Positions 48,249 through 60,720 of a DNA stretch of 64,000 nucleotides are shown in pieces. Origin of the DNA: Apus apus (taxonomy: Eukaryota > Chordata > Aves > Apodiformes > Apodidae); NCBI RefSeq assembly GCF_020740795.1, contig NC_067304.1:4702056-4766055 (forward strand), written 5' to 3'. The notes under the pieces are model-generated. The model made no database searches, was not told the DNA's origin, and saw nothing but the letters and a program-made list of their open reading frames with translations. The first letter of the stretch is position 1, and each line of letters starts with the position of its first letter. Both the position numbers and the translations under genes were made by a program.

Positions 48249-51200
48249 CTTGGAGGAGGTAATTGCAAGCAAGTACACCCAGGCTAAGCCCAGGAGATAG
48301 CCTGGGGAGATAAGGAGAGATCTGAAGAGGGACAAGGGCTTTTTTGGATGTTCCCCCTCACCCCACCCCTCCCGCTCGGGCTTGGGCTGTTTGATCACCT
48401 TTGCAGGTCCCTCCATGCTCGGGGCTCTCGGTGACAATAGCTCATATTCAGTGTCACCCTGGGCCCCCTCTCTCACCTGCCTGGGACTCGGGGCAGGAGA
48501 AGATGCTTTTGTTGGCCCGGGCGAGCTTCCCGGCGCGGTGGCAGCGTCTCCTCAGCCTTTGAGCTCCGTCCGGTTCCCGGGAGGGACAATGGTGCTTTGT
48601 GCCAGCGCCGGACCCCGCTCCGGCTTTGAAGATGGGATTGGCAGGGGAAAGACGTTTCTTGCTGATTTCCAGGTTCAAAGGGATGAGAGGAGTGAGGAAG
48701 AGGGGAGAAACCCCCGCTTCCTGCCCAGGGGAAGTGGTGGGAGCCCTCGGGGGTGCAGAGCTGTGCCCGTCATCAGCCTCGTGGGCACGGTCCCCAGGCA
48801 GGAGCCACACCGTGTGCTCCTCCAGAGCAGAGCTGGACAAGTTCTTCAGATGCCCCTGTCAGTGGAGAGGGATGGAGGTGTTAGGATGGGCTGTCCAGGA
48901 GCTGGAGAATTGAGGGCCACCCCTAAAGGGTATCAGCCAACCTCCAGGCCTGGGAACTTGCTGATGTCTCGGGAAAGGCAGTGTTTTGAGCTGGAAAAGG
49001 CACTGGTGTGATGTGTGTGTTGGCAGGGAGCAACCAGCTCAGACTAGGGGAAAGGGCTTGTCCCCTCCTGCCACTGTGTCCTCGACCCACGTTGGCACCA
49101 CTGTGGTCCAGGCTCGTGGTCTCCTCCCAGAGGGATTCGAGTGTACAGGAGCCAGGTACCTGTCAGGATGTCACAGATGATGGGATGGATGGGGAACATC
49201 AGCAGGGGACCTCACCAAAGGAACGGGCTGCTAGAAGGAAGCTGTAGAGGATTATTTGGTCTCCCGTGTTCCTGTTGTCCCCAAGGGCAGTCTGGCATGA
49301 GCTGTTTATAGGGGATGGCTCTGCTGCCTTCCCTGCTCTGGGTGTGAGCACAAAGCACAGATGCAGGGTGGGTGGGGCATGATGCCACCTCCAAGTGTTT
49401 GTCAGCCTGTGTGTGGAGAAAACACTGGGAAAAGGGAGAGGGGAGACAGAAGGCAGGACACTGAGAGGGGGGAGAAGGAGGGAAACATATCTGGGGTGAG
49501 AGGAAGGGAGAAGGCAACGATGTGTCCTTTGCTCACTCCCAGAGGCTGCCAGAGTGAAAACCTCTGGTACCTTGTGCCTGTTCAAGGCATCAGTGTTTAC
49601 TGCCAGGAAACCTCATCTCATGGGAATCAATCATTGTGTCCAGAGCATGCCAAAGGAACACCCTGCCGGAGGGTGCCAGAGGAAAGGGGACTGATTCATT
49701 GCCATCTGACAGACAGAGGTAATAATTGCCAAGCAGTTATCCTGTAAATATCATTAATAACCCATATCAAGTGTATTTTTAAAGGGCAGCCTGATAGGCA
49801 CGGAGCCCTTTGAAACTGAAACGCGTGACATGGCAGGAGGACCAGCCCACACGTCTGCAGTGGTCCTGCCCCCAGGGCAAACCTGGTCACTGACACATTT
49901 CCTAGCAGAGCTCCACCAGCGAAAGGTTTTTATTTTCCCCTCGCTTTCCTAAACTGACCAAACTGGCCAAATGGACCTAGTGGTGCAGTTGTTTGGGCTT
50001 GGGCTGGGACACTGGCAGGGCAGAAGAACTGGTTGGGTTTCTTGGCCACCCAGCATTGGTGGAACCTGAGGAAGTTCTCAATCCAGTGCAAGATAATTTT
50101 CTGGCAGGGAATGACTTACATGAGACCTTCAGGTCTGCTCTGTTCCCTCCAAATGCAGATGAGGGCTGGTGGTTGCAGGAGCTGCTATTCCAGAGTCCTG
50201 GTGGGTGTGATCTGGGAACTGCAAGGTCTTGCCCTACAGAGCAACCAGCCCTGTAAAGCCACCCATGGTCCTCTGGCATTTCTTGCAACGGGAGGTGCAG
50301 TCCTGGTCAAATTCCAATTTCACTATAAATAAAACTCTGATTCTCCTTCTCTCTGCTTTGGCCAAACTCACTGTGTGTGGCATAAGCCTCTCTGCTGGGA
50401 TGTGTCCACCAATGGACCAGCTGGGATGATGTACAGAGCATGGACAAGTGTCCAGGGAGCACCAGAGATGCTGATAAGTCTGGGAGGCACTGGGAGATGG
50501 AAAGACACCACATGGACTTGCCCAAGTCAAACACGGAGCACTGAGTGCATGGATTGCTGAGCTGTTTATCCTCTGGTCTGATAACAACATACCAGCTGCA
50601 GGAATGTGTGGATTTATTTGCAGATGATTAATATTAGCACATATATTGCTCTTAATGAGGGTAATAATTTAGTGGTAATTTATGAGAAAGCTTCCTTGAA
50701 ACCCAGAGGTTAGAGTCAGTGGAGAAAGGCAGCACATTCCCAGGATGGGGTGGGTTGATTCCTGGAAGTTCTGCTGGTGGTGGGACCTATTTCCCTGTCT
50801 GCCTCTCTGTCCCCCAGGGATCAGCAGCGTACCTGAGCCAGAGGGGAAAGCAGAGCTCTGGGCTGCCAAATTCCTGTGGGAATGAGGAATGAGGCTGTGG
50901 ATCCTGGAGCAGGACACTGGATGTGTCCAGTGCTGTAGGATGCTTGGGTCTGCTGGATGCAAGCAGCGTCACCCACGGGGGCTGCGTGTCACCACCCAGA
51001 GCCTGGCTGGAGCGGGGACATTCCCAGGGCTGGTTATCATGGTTTCCTTCTCTCCCAGGAATGCAGGTCCAGCCTGGGCTGGAGGCCACGTCCCGCTGGC
51101 AGGAGCTGCCGGCTCCACCGCGCCGGGCGATGGAGACACGGGTCTGGCTGGAAAGGGAACCACCAACTCCAACGCTTCCCAGGCTTCCCTCCCTGCTGCA

Positions 51201-54200
51201 GGGACACACAGTTGGTCTGACCAGCTGGCACAGGGGTCAATGGCTTTATCCATGGAGAAATGAGGAACACAATGTCCCAGGGGGAGACAGCAGGATTATT
51301 TACAGCACCAAAATAAAGGGTGGAATGCAGAAAGGCATCGGGAGGGTCAAAGCTGGCCCTGTGGCTCAGCACCACGTGGACCTTTCATGCAGTTTACTTC
51401 ATGGTGTGAACTTAGAGCTGGGGAGAGGCACTACAGCTTTCTGGTTATCTGCTGGAGGGAATTGCTGTGTTTTCATCTGCTCATGGCCTTTACAACCTGC
51501 CTTAGCCCTGCAGGAACATCTCCAAAGGCAAGGGAAGGCGGTTGCCTGCTGATGGGACCCATATCCCCTGCACGTGACTATGGAATAAGTCCTATCACAT
51601 CAGTGCTGGCCCTTGTCTTCAGGGGGAGACCTCCTCACAGGAGAGCCCTGGGCCACAAGAGCAGGGCTGGCATGAACTCACTGTGCAAGTGCATCCCCAA
51701 ATTGAAGGTCTGCAGCATAAGACATCCTGGCTGGGCAGCAGAGCACGATCTGTTGCCTTGAGCAACTAACCCTGCTCTCCCTCTAAAGCACAGCAAGGGC
51801 CTCCAGAGCAGGTATCACCCCAGGAAGACTCTGCCTGGCACAGGGGCAGCTCCAGGAGGGCACTGTGGAGCAGACTTGGGCTGTTTGCCCTCGGCAAAGT
51901 GCTGAGGCTGGGCTGGACGGTGCTCTCCTGACAGCCTGCCCCACTCTGCCTCGGGTGACCTTGAGCAAGGGCTGTTATCTTGTTTGTAATAGAGGTGCAA
52001 GATAGCTGCCTTCTCCAGGGGAGCACACCAGCTCCACCAGGGCTGCCTGAGGCCCAGGAATATGAGCAAAGCTCAGGAGTGGGGTGAGCTGCTCCCAGGG
52101 GCTGGGTGGGGAGCAGCCCCAGCCCACACCTCGGGACAAAAATGCGGTCCCGGGCGGTGGGATGGCCCTGGCCCCAGGGATGCTGCTCGCCTGGAATCCG
52201 GGCTCAGGGCTGGCTCCAGGCTCTGCCTCCCCCCACCACTCACTGCTTCCCCCCTCGAGGCTTTCTGCCCACCCTTTGATTTAGGAGAGTTAACTGAAAT
52301 GGGGCTTTTTCACACAAAAAATTGAATTCCAGCAAAGGGGGATTTTCCAATTAAAAAAAAAAAAAAAAAAAAAAAGGAAAGAGGAAAGAGGAATCTTACC
52401 CCCTCAAAACGTGGGGAGGTGTGTGGAGGAGTTTGGGAGAAGCAACACACAGCTGCTCCCTCCTTTAGGCCAGCGATTGTGCAAGGTGGTGCAGAGCTGC
52501 TGGGGCAGGGGGTGTGGGTGAGAAGGGAACGTGGTCCTGTCCGTGGCATTGGCAGCTGCTGCCTGCTCTGTGGCCTTGGGCAACTCATTAAGGCCAAAAT
52601 GCTCGAACCTGAGTGATAGGAGATAAGCTGCCAAATAAAACCTCTCATTGTTTAGGGCTCTGAGGTCAATATCTTCAGGAGTGCTTGGGTGTTTAAAGTG
52701 AGGATGGCTGCCACAGAGGTCCTGTCGCCCCTGGTTAGGGAGATCAGATCCAGCTCTTAGATGGAAGCGCCGGCAGATCCCGTGGCCTCGGGCAGGAGCT
52801 TCAGGCAGGGTGGTGCTGAGCTGCAGCAATGGCTGGTGCTGGTGGCAGGAGGCCAGGAGCCAGCTCGGCTGCCAGTCTATCTTGAGGGAGTTGGTGGGCA
52901 GCAAGCATTTGAAGCTGAATAAGTAATTTTGGGCCAGAGCGATGGAATTCCTGGGTGAAATCTGTCCAGAGCACAGGTCCCTACCCTGAACCTTGCCCAG
53001 GGCTTGCAGGGAGGATGGAGCCCTTTGACCTGGCTCCTGGTCTGGCCACGTCTCCAAGGGTGCTGGTGGCCTCATGCAGACTTTGCTTTGTGAGACTCAG
53101 CGGTACTCAGCCAGGACAGCAAGGAGGAGTATGTCTGCACTTTCCCTTTGGTCAAGTCGCCATGGTCCACATCTGTCCAAGCTCTGAGGAGCTGCTCACT
53201 CATGCAGAACAGAGTCTAGCCCATCTGAAGCCAAAAGCAAGGGAATTTGAGGGCTGGCAAGGCCATGCCTGGCCTTGGGCTGGCCCTTTGCACAGGGAGC
53301 CATCCCACCCTGATGAAACCCGCTTCCTGAATTTCTTCAAGTTCCTTTTGCTGCGGTTACTCCTGCCCATGGTCTGGCCCATGCACGGGACCTTCTGCAC
53401 AGCACTCAGCATTTCTGGCAAGCTTTACAAAGTCCACATGGACTGTGGCAAGAGGTGGAAAACCCTCCAAGCAGAAGCATGTCCCAGCCAGTGCCCCACA
53501 GGATCCTGATGCTTCCTGTGGGAAGCTGAGCTGCCCATCCCAGCGGACAGCAGGTTGCACTTTCCTACTGTCCAACAGGTGGCTGGAAGAACTCCTGAGG
53601 CTCAGGCTCACTGCTGACTTCAGCATGTCCCTGAGCTGACTGGGGACCTGGCCACAGCCCCTAATCCTCTCTACGTGCTGGCTCACGGAGCTACCAAGGC
53701 CCCTGGCCCCACCACTCGCAGCCCCCGGGGCCGGGCATGGACCCCTGGCCCCGCACGACCCTGCACGTGGACACACTGCAGCTTGGGACACGGGGACAAA
53801 AGCTCCCGTGTGATGGGTTTGCAGTGAGTAGGTGAACAATAAAAGAGGGGGGGCAAGGGGACAGCATCCACTCCTGCCTGCCTGTGCTTCAAGCAGGGGC
53901 TAATTGCAATGTCCTGGGGGGGACAGTGACACAAATCCCGTGTCACCCACAGCCGGCTCCCTGCTGGTCGGTTGAGGTGGAACAATAGGGCAGTGATGGA
54001 GGAAACAGAGAATAGTCATTGAAAGAATTAGCAGCATCAGCAGTGCTGGTGTAGGGCAGAGCAGGGGGTGCCAGGCTGCAGCAGGGTGCTCCATGCCAGC
54101 CCTGGGACATGCTGCCCTGCCAGCCCCACAGCACTGGGGAAGCAGTGGCACCAGGGACCTGGCATGTCTGAGCTCGGCACAGCTCCTGCAGATCCACAGG

Positions 54201-57182
54201 CTGATAACCCCTGGTGCAGTAGCAAAACTGCTCCCTTGGCACTAGAGGGCAGGGGCTTTGCTTGGTGCCATGGTTTTATTTTGCATCTTTGAAGCTCTTG
54301 AAAGGTCACCTCTGGCTCTGAACCTCTGGGGTTTATCACAGTTGGCCTTGGAGAGCAACATCTTGACGTGGCTGAAGCTGCTGCATCACTCTTGACCCCA
54401 GCTCCAGGTTAATGGTGCTTCTCCTTTGGAACAGGGAAACTTGATTATTAAAAACCTGCCTTGCAGATTTTAAGCCACTTTATTCTAACTATTGCAAGTT
54501 GAGTAAGAGAATTTAATTCCAGCAGGTGCCGCAGGCCAGGGCGGACGGACACGGCTGCCTGTTCCCAGATGGCTGGGACGTGTCTGCAGGCAGGGACAGG
54601 CAGAGGAGCTGCTGCCTGTCAGCCTGCACAGAGCAGTTTGCAATGCAAATCCACAGCCTGCAGCCAGGCTCCCACACCGGGAACCAGCCAGATCTCCACC
54701 AGTCTGGTTATGGGAGATAATGTGGAGCTCACGCTGCATTTTTAGAGCACATGGGATGGTGGAGGGGGAAGAGCTGCCAGGAGTAATTGAACCTGAGAAG
54801 CACTGAAGCAAACTGCAGCTGGGAGGGAAGGTTTTAGGGTGAGTCTCAGGGTCTAGCTGCAGATACCAAGGGCAGCTCCCCTGTGTGTGCCAATGGGGTA
54901 GAGATGGTTTCCATTTGGTGATGGGCATCCTCAGGATGGGGTTTTACCCATTTTTCTGAGTATCTTCAATCAGTGAAGGAAATCCTGCAACTGCAGAGGT
55001 GCAGCCTGGCTGTTCTGGCCCAGCTGAAGGGAGTGCAGAGCCCAGCATCACTGCTGGATGGTATCTTTGTCATTAAATGCCAAATGTGGGGTAGGACAGC
55101 AGGAGGCAAAGAGCTCGGGTTGATTTGGTCTCTTGACCATCGCCATAGGCCAGGCTCTCCACTGGGATGAGCTGGTGCCTCTGGCTGCACAAGAACTCGC
55201 TGACTCACACAAGGCAAATATTTTCCCCTTTGATTTTCACCCTGAGAAAATCTCAAGCTGACCTTGTTAATCCTATGTGTTGCAAACCTCCCCCTGTCCT
55301 TTATCATGTTTCGGGATAGTATTACCAGCTCAGTACCTCTGGCTGCTCCTGCCAGCATCCTGCCTGGCACCAGGCCACCCCGCACAGTCTCCTGGTCTTC
55401 CTGGACACAGGATTCCCAAAGTGACCCCAACTGTCCCACAACTGCCAGTCTGGCACCAGTGCTCCTACCTAGGAGGGATGGAGGAAGAAGAAATGTTGGA
55501 TGGCTGCGGGCTGCTCCAGTGTGGTGGCACATCTGCAACGTGTGGTGGCCGGGGTCTCTGTATGGTAGTGATGCCACCAGAGATCCTGACAGCTCCCAGG
55601 GTTGCAGTTTCTTATGCAGCCTTAATTCCTGTGTCTGGAATGATGCTCTGTGGCCACACAAGTGCTCGGGCTCTGCTATTCTTCATCCTCCTCAGTTCAA
55701 GCCCAGTGGTTCAGAGCCTGCACAAGGGCTCTGGAGTGAGCTGTGCCTGTGGTCAAAGTTCTGACCCCAGCTCCTGTGACAATCTCCTGGCCAAGCCTCC
55801 CCAGGGCAGCCCAGCCTGTGGGCAAACCCTGAGCCAAAACTGCAGCTCCCACCTGGTTCCAGCTCCTGCTGCTTATGGGCTTCTGCACCCACGGCAGCCC
55901 TGGGCAGGTTCCAGCAGCTGCTCAGCCCCAGCTGAGGGAGCAGCCACTCCACTGAGCGTGTTTGCTTGACCTGCCCAGCTCTGGGTGTCCACATTGCTGC
56001 TTGCTGGAATAAAACAGCTGCTGGAGAGAGGGTGTAATTAGAAACAACATCACCATTGATGTGGATGGTGGTTAATGCCTCCTGTCCTGACAGCCCTGGC
56101 TGGGCACACTGGCTGATGCTCAGCCCAGGGCTGCATCCCACGGGTGATGCTGGGCATGAGGGGGTCTCCAGGCAGGCTGCAGAACCTGGTGAGGTGCCCT
56201 TCTCAGGCTGCCTGCAAGGATACAGGGGGAAAGGGCATGCAGAGCTTGGGAATGAAATAGTTAATGCCCCTCTCCTCCCGATATTGAAGGACAAATCCTC
56301 TCCCGGCCTGGTGCCCAAATAAACAGGCTGAGTGTTGCGTAAGGGGGAGGGTGGGAACATCTCTCTGGGCCTCTCTAGACTAGTGGCTAATTGCAGCACT
56401 GCAGCCCCCTGTTCCCCCTGTGCCTTGCTGGGGTGTCACCCTGCCCACACACACCTGCTGGCCCTATGCCCTGCCCAGGTGGGTGCCATCCCCAGCTTGT
56501 GTCACACCTCGGTGGTCCTGGGTGGGGAACTGCCACGATAGGGCTGTGGCTCATGGAAAGTTTGGAGTGATGTCAGGGTAGAGCCCCCACAGCCCCTGGG
56601 AAGCTTCTGTGGGACCACTGGGGTCAATGTGGGTGTGTCTGGAGACGGGTGGCAAAAGGCCAGGAGGTCTCATGGAGATCTGCCTGGGCAGCCATGGGGC
56701 AGGGTGCCCCTCTGGGGGGTCTCTCTGTGTCCATCCAGCCCTACAGCTCTGCAGGGATGCAGGGAATGTGACACAAAGTGGCCACGGCCACCTCTCTGGC
56801 CATCCCCAGCCTGTGTCTGGGTGAAGCTTCTTGAAGGTGGCCGAGCCAGAGCGGGATGGATGAAGAAGGGAAGGCTGAGCTCCCTCTGCCGACAGCTGCC
56901 CCAGCCAGGCTGCTCACCCACTTGGCACGAGCCCCAGGCACCTCCTCTCTCTCCTGACCCAAAATTTGCACTGGAAAAAAAAAAAACAACCCCACAACAA
57001 CAAAACCAGCCAGCCCCAAAATATATCCCCTTTCCCCGAGAAGCTGGCAGAGGGTCAGAGCTGCTGGCCTCACTGGAGGAAAGTCTGGAGCATGGACCAT
57101 GGGACACTGCAAGAGCCTGCAGCCCCCACCCCGTTGGACAACAGGAGCATCCAGGGACACGTAAGTAAATAAAAGTGAAATA
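48249..57182. other. Intergenic stretch between SLC26A9 promoter candidate and RAB7B 3' end
   Basis: No gene was recognised. Open frames up to about 235 codons exist on both strands, but they overlap one another, lack known motifs and reflect the high GC content. Small features are a CpG-enriched patch near 48.5-48.65 kb, a purine-rich stretch near 49.41-49.52 kb, a possible MIR scrap near 52.55-52.59 kb (GTGGCCTTGGGCAACTCATT) and a 23-A run at 52353-52375. Confidence 0.6.
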
Positions 57183-57188
57183 TTTAAT
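57183..57188 (-). terminator. RAB7B: Candidate RAB7B poly(A) signal (ATTAAA on minus strand)
   Basis: ATTAAA, the commonest variant hexamer, lies about 560 nt past the RAB7B stop at 57747. I found no AATAAA in between on the minus strand. Confidence 0.4.
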
Positions 57189-57746
57189 TTCCTTTAAAAA
57201 AAAAAATAATATCCCTGACAAAGTGCTTTACTGAGGATCCTCACCAGTGAGGTGTGAGCTGTTTGACAGGGGTTGTGCATGAGAGCAGGGGAAACTGAGG
57301 CACAGGATGGTTGTCTCTGCAGCAGCAGATCCTGGGAGGGGACCCAGCTGCTTTCAGACCAGTGCCGTGGCCAGCAGCCTCCCTCCTCCCCCAGGACAGC
57401 CTGTACACGAGGACACCAGTTCATGTGCCAGGAAGGGCCACCCTTGGGCTGAGGACCTGGTCTCTGTCAAGGCATCAGGAGCAGCGAGGGCTCCCCGGCA
57501 CTGTCACCGCAGGGGGATCATCGGGTGCCAGACAACAGCGGCTCGAGGAGGACGGGCCACTGTGGGGCAGCAGCGGTTGGAGAGGCTGCTGGATTGGGAG
57601 AGCAGCTCTGGAGACCTGGGAAGCAACAAGTCCCGGGATGCACCGCTGGGTCCCGGCCTGGCCATCCCGCACGGGCACTGACCCTGCCGGGCTGCAGCCT
57701 TGGGCATCCTGGGGAGCTCGGCTGGGCACAGGGCAGCCTGCCCGGC

Positions 57747-59527
57747 TCAGCAGCATCTCTTCTTGGGCTTGTCGTGAGGGGTGAGTTTGATGGAGTCCGT
57801 TAAGTAACTCTCAAAAATCCCTTTATACTGGAAAAAGCAGAGAAGAGAAAGGGAGAGCGACGTCAGGTCAGAGCCAGCCAGAGCGGACCGAAGGCCTGGG
57901 GAGCACAGGTTTGGTCCCGATGAAAGACAAAATCCAGGGAAGAGCCTCCCGGGCCAGCCGAGGAGCGAGGCCACCCCCAGTCTCGGCGGTGGGGACAGGA
58001 CTGTCCCCGCGGGGTGGCCGCTAGAGGACAGTGCTGGCGCGCCGAGCGCTGCGGCGCGTCCTGCTCCCCGCACCGAGGGGGAACCGCAGCCGTGAAGCCT
58101 CTCCTGACTGCTCTAGGGTCTACCTTGAGAAAACAAAAACACTGCTGCGTTTCTCTCTCCTGGGGCTCTCCTACACCTTATCAACAGGAGCTGCTCCTCC
58201 CCAGAAGGTGCCCGGGGTGCTCACCGTCACCAGCGCCTGCTTTGCCAGGGTCTCAAAGGCCTCTGCAACGTTGATGTTGTTCTTGGCACTGACTTCGAAA
58301 TACGGGATGTCCTTCTCCTTGCACCAGGCTGAGGCCATCTCCTTGGACACCTGTGGGGAAGGAGGATGGAGCTACAGCCCAGCCCTGCCCGTAGCTGCCC
58401 ATAGCTCCTGGGGAGCTGTAGAGGGGACCCTCCTGGTCCAGCCAGGCACTGGTGGGTGAGGGTAGGGTGCTGGCAGTGCAGGCAGCTCTCTGAGGTGCCT
58501 CAGTCCTGCTGCCTGCAGTGGGGACAGTCTCTGCTGTGAAGGGCAGAGGGGTGATGCTGCTTATCCCCTAGGAGGGGCACAGGGGAGATGGCATCACTGG
58601 GTGCCCAGCAGCTCCTCTCCTAGAGCCCTGGTTTTCATTAGGGTATCAGAAGAATCTGCCCTCGTGAGCTGCTGGGGCACTAGGGTGCCCCAGGCCCCGT
58701 GCCCCACTCGCTCCTCTGCCCTTACCTGGCGATCACTGATGTCTATTTTGTTCCCCAGCACAACCATGGGGAAATCTTGCTCCCTTGGAATGACCTTGTC
58801 CAGAAAGTCATCTCTCCAGTTGTCCAGGGCCTCAAAGGACTCCCTGTCTGTCACGTCAAAGGCCAGCATGCAGCCATCTGAGCCTTTGTAAAAGGTTGAC
58901 ACCATGGATCGGAACCGCTCCTGTCCCCCTGTGTCCCAGATCTAGGGCAGAGAAGGGCACAGGTACAGGCACACGACATGGGTGCAGAGGGTGTTTGCAG
59001 CCCCTTGCTCTCTTCAGCTCCAGGGAGCGCTGAGCTCTCAAAACTCTCATGGGATTTCCTTGTAGCTCATGGAAAGCTCAGGGCTGCTGAAAACCAGGTC
59101 CTGCAAAGCCAGCCCCAGTACCCACCAAGTGGGCACTTGGGGGCAGCAGGACACGGTGGGACGGACACAAGTGCTGGTGGGATGGGGCCAGGGCAGCCTG
59201 GGTGGTCCCAGCCCTGCTCACCTGCACCTTCAGGGGAGTGTTGTCCACCGCCAGGACCTTGGTCAGGATGCTGGCACCCAGCGTGGTGCGATAGTCCTCG
59301 TAAAACCTCTTGTGCACGTACTGGTGCAGGAGGGAGGTTTTGCCCACACTGGCAGGAGGGAAGGGACGTGGGTGAGGATTGATGCTGCAAAGCTGGACTC
59401 AAGGAGTCAGTCTCAGCAAGGACAGGGCAGTACACCCACGGGGGCTCCCTCCCATCGCCAGCACCGCTCCTTACCCCAGAGCTCCTATGATAATTATCTT
59501 CAGATCCACCTTCTTGCTGGCATCCAT
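57747..59527 (-). CDS. RAB7B: RAB7B small GTPase (5 coding exons, 200 aa)
   Basis: Exons in transcript order: 59475-59527, 59222-59348, 58726-58941, 58225-58350, 57747-57827; 603 nt in one frame. The protein begins MDASKKVDLKIIIIGALG. GTPase motifs are the P-loop GALGVGKTS (residues 15-23), switch I Thr40 (YRTTLGAS), WDTGGQER (62-69, Gln67), NKID (124-127) and SAK (153-155). It ends KKRCC, a double-cysteine geranylgeranylation signal. HQYVHKRFYEDY and SMVSTFYKGSDGCMLAFDVT are diagnostic of RAB7B rather than RAB7A or RAB29. Human RAB7B is 199 aa. It controls endosome-to-trans-Golgi transport and dampens TLR4/TLR9 signalling in myeloid cells. The ATG at 59527 agrees with the human start. An acceptor at 59538-59537 shows that the 5' UTR is spliced. 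Confidence 0.96.
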
Positions 59528-60229
59528 GGACAGGCCCTGCGGGATGAGAGGGGGGGGGTCACCCGGCTGCGGGGATGGGACTGGCTCCCGGCAATTCCCA
59601 CGGCTCTGGCGGGGGTGTGGGAACAGCCACTGCTCCCCAAGGCCTCCCCGCCTCCCAGCTCAGCTGTCCCGGGGTTCCAGATGCCACCGTGTCCGTGCCG
59701 GGCCAGCACCGTGTCCTGCTGCGTCCCGGCCGTGCTGGGGGCAGAACCCCCCGTGCTGAGCCCGGCCCACATCACCGCCCGGGCCGGGTTCCCGGGGTGC
59801 TGGTGCACGTTCAGACACGCCGCACCGAATCACCACGAAAAGCTGCTGCGAGCAACTTCCCTGCCCCTCCCTCCGAAGTGCAATCCCTCCCCCTAAACCT
59901 GGCACACGCCGAGGGTCCCAGAGAAAATGACAAGTACTAAATAAAGACCACGGGCAGCTGGGCTTCCCTGGGTGCCCCAGGCACAGCCCAGGGATGCCAC
60001 TCAGCCCAGGAGCACCCCAAAAGGCTCCCCACAGGTCCCCACCACGTCCTGCTGTCCCCGCGTGCTCTGTGCCCAGCATCCCGAGGGCAGGAGCCCCGGG
60101 CACCCTGGGCGGGTGGGGACGAGCATCCTCTGGTGGCCTCAGCAGACCCGTCCGTGTGGCAGCTCAAGGCAGGCACAGATGGAAACACTCCCTGACAGCC
60201 TCATCCCTGCATTTTTTCCCGATGCGCTG

Positions 60230-60720
60230 GCCAGCCCCGCGCCCATCCTCCTTGGCACCTCGGTCCTGCCGGGCCGGCTCCGGGGGTCCAGGCTCTCCCG
60301 CAGCCCCTCTGCCAGCCCAGCCCTGGCGCAGGCAGAGCCTCATGTCTCAGCACGCACAAACTTTCCAGTCCTTCTGCCAGCGCCGGGCAGTTTCTCGGAA
60401 GCCAGGCGCTTTTCAACTCAAAATGGAGTTTCCCAAGCGTTTTTCCCCTGCCGACTCCTGCCGCGGGGGTCCCGTGCTCAGCCGTGGTCTCGGCCGCAGG
60501 TCACTCACCTGCTGGGGCATCCGTCTGCCGGGCAGCCGCGGCTCCGGGCTCCCTTCCAGCCGGCGTTCCGGGGCGGGAGGAGGCGAGAGAGGAGGATCCG
60601 GGCCGGGCGCTGATTCCCGGCTGCGGGGCCCCAGCCCGTGACATCAGCAGAAAGGGGCCGAGATCCTGCCCGAGCCGCGGGCGGGTGCCGGGATGTCACT
60701 GCGCTTCCCTCGGCTCCAGG
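60230..60720 (-). promoter_or_regulatory. RAB7B: GC-rich RAB7B promoter region
   Basis: CpG- and GC-rich block around the candidate first exon of RAB7B. It includes TGACATCAG near 60640, an imperfect CRE-like motif. There is no TATA box at a fitting position. The start site is unresolved. Confidence 0.5.
60509..60640 (-). other. RAB7B: Candidate RAB7B non-coding first exon
   Basis: A consensus donor CAG|GTGAGTGA lies at 60508-60507 on the minus strand, matched by an acceptor CCCGCAG ending at 59537, nine bases above the ATG. Splicing would join CCCCAGCAG to GGCCTGTCC-ATGG. The upstream boundary is a guess. The exon contains an ATG that becomes in frame with the main start. Confidence 0.6.

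Noticed and set aside
48382-49011. 209-codon open frame on the + strand
   Set aside because: GC-rich sequence with overlapping frames; no recognised motif, promoter or splice partner.
52404-53075. 223-codon open frame on the minus strand
   Set aside because: It crosses a possible SINE scrap and shows no domain; probably chance.
55277-56399. Overlapping 230-codon frames on both strands
   Set aside because: Mutually antisense long frames with no motif indicate composition rather than genes.
59069-59896. 275-codon + strand open frame
   Set aside because: It is an antisense shadow of RAB7B exons 1-2 and their introns.
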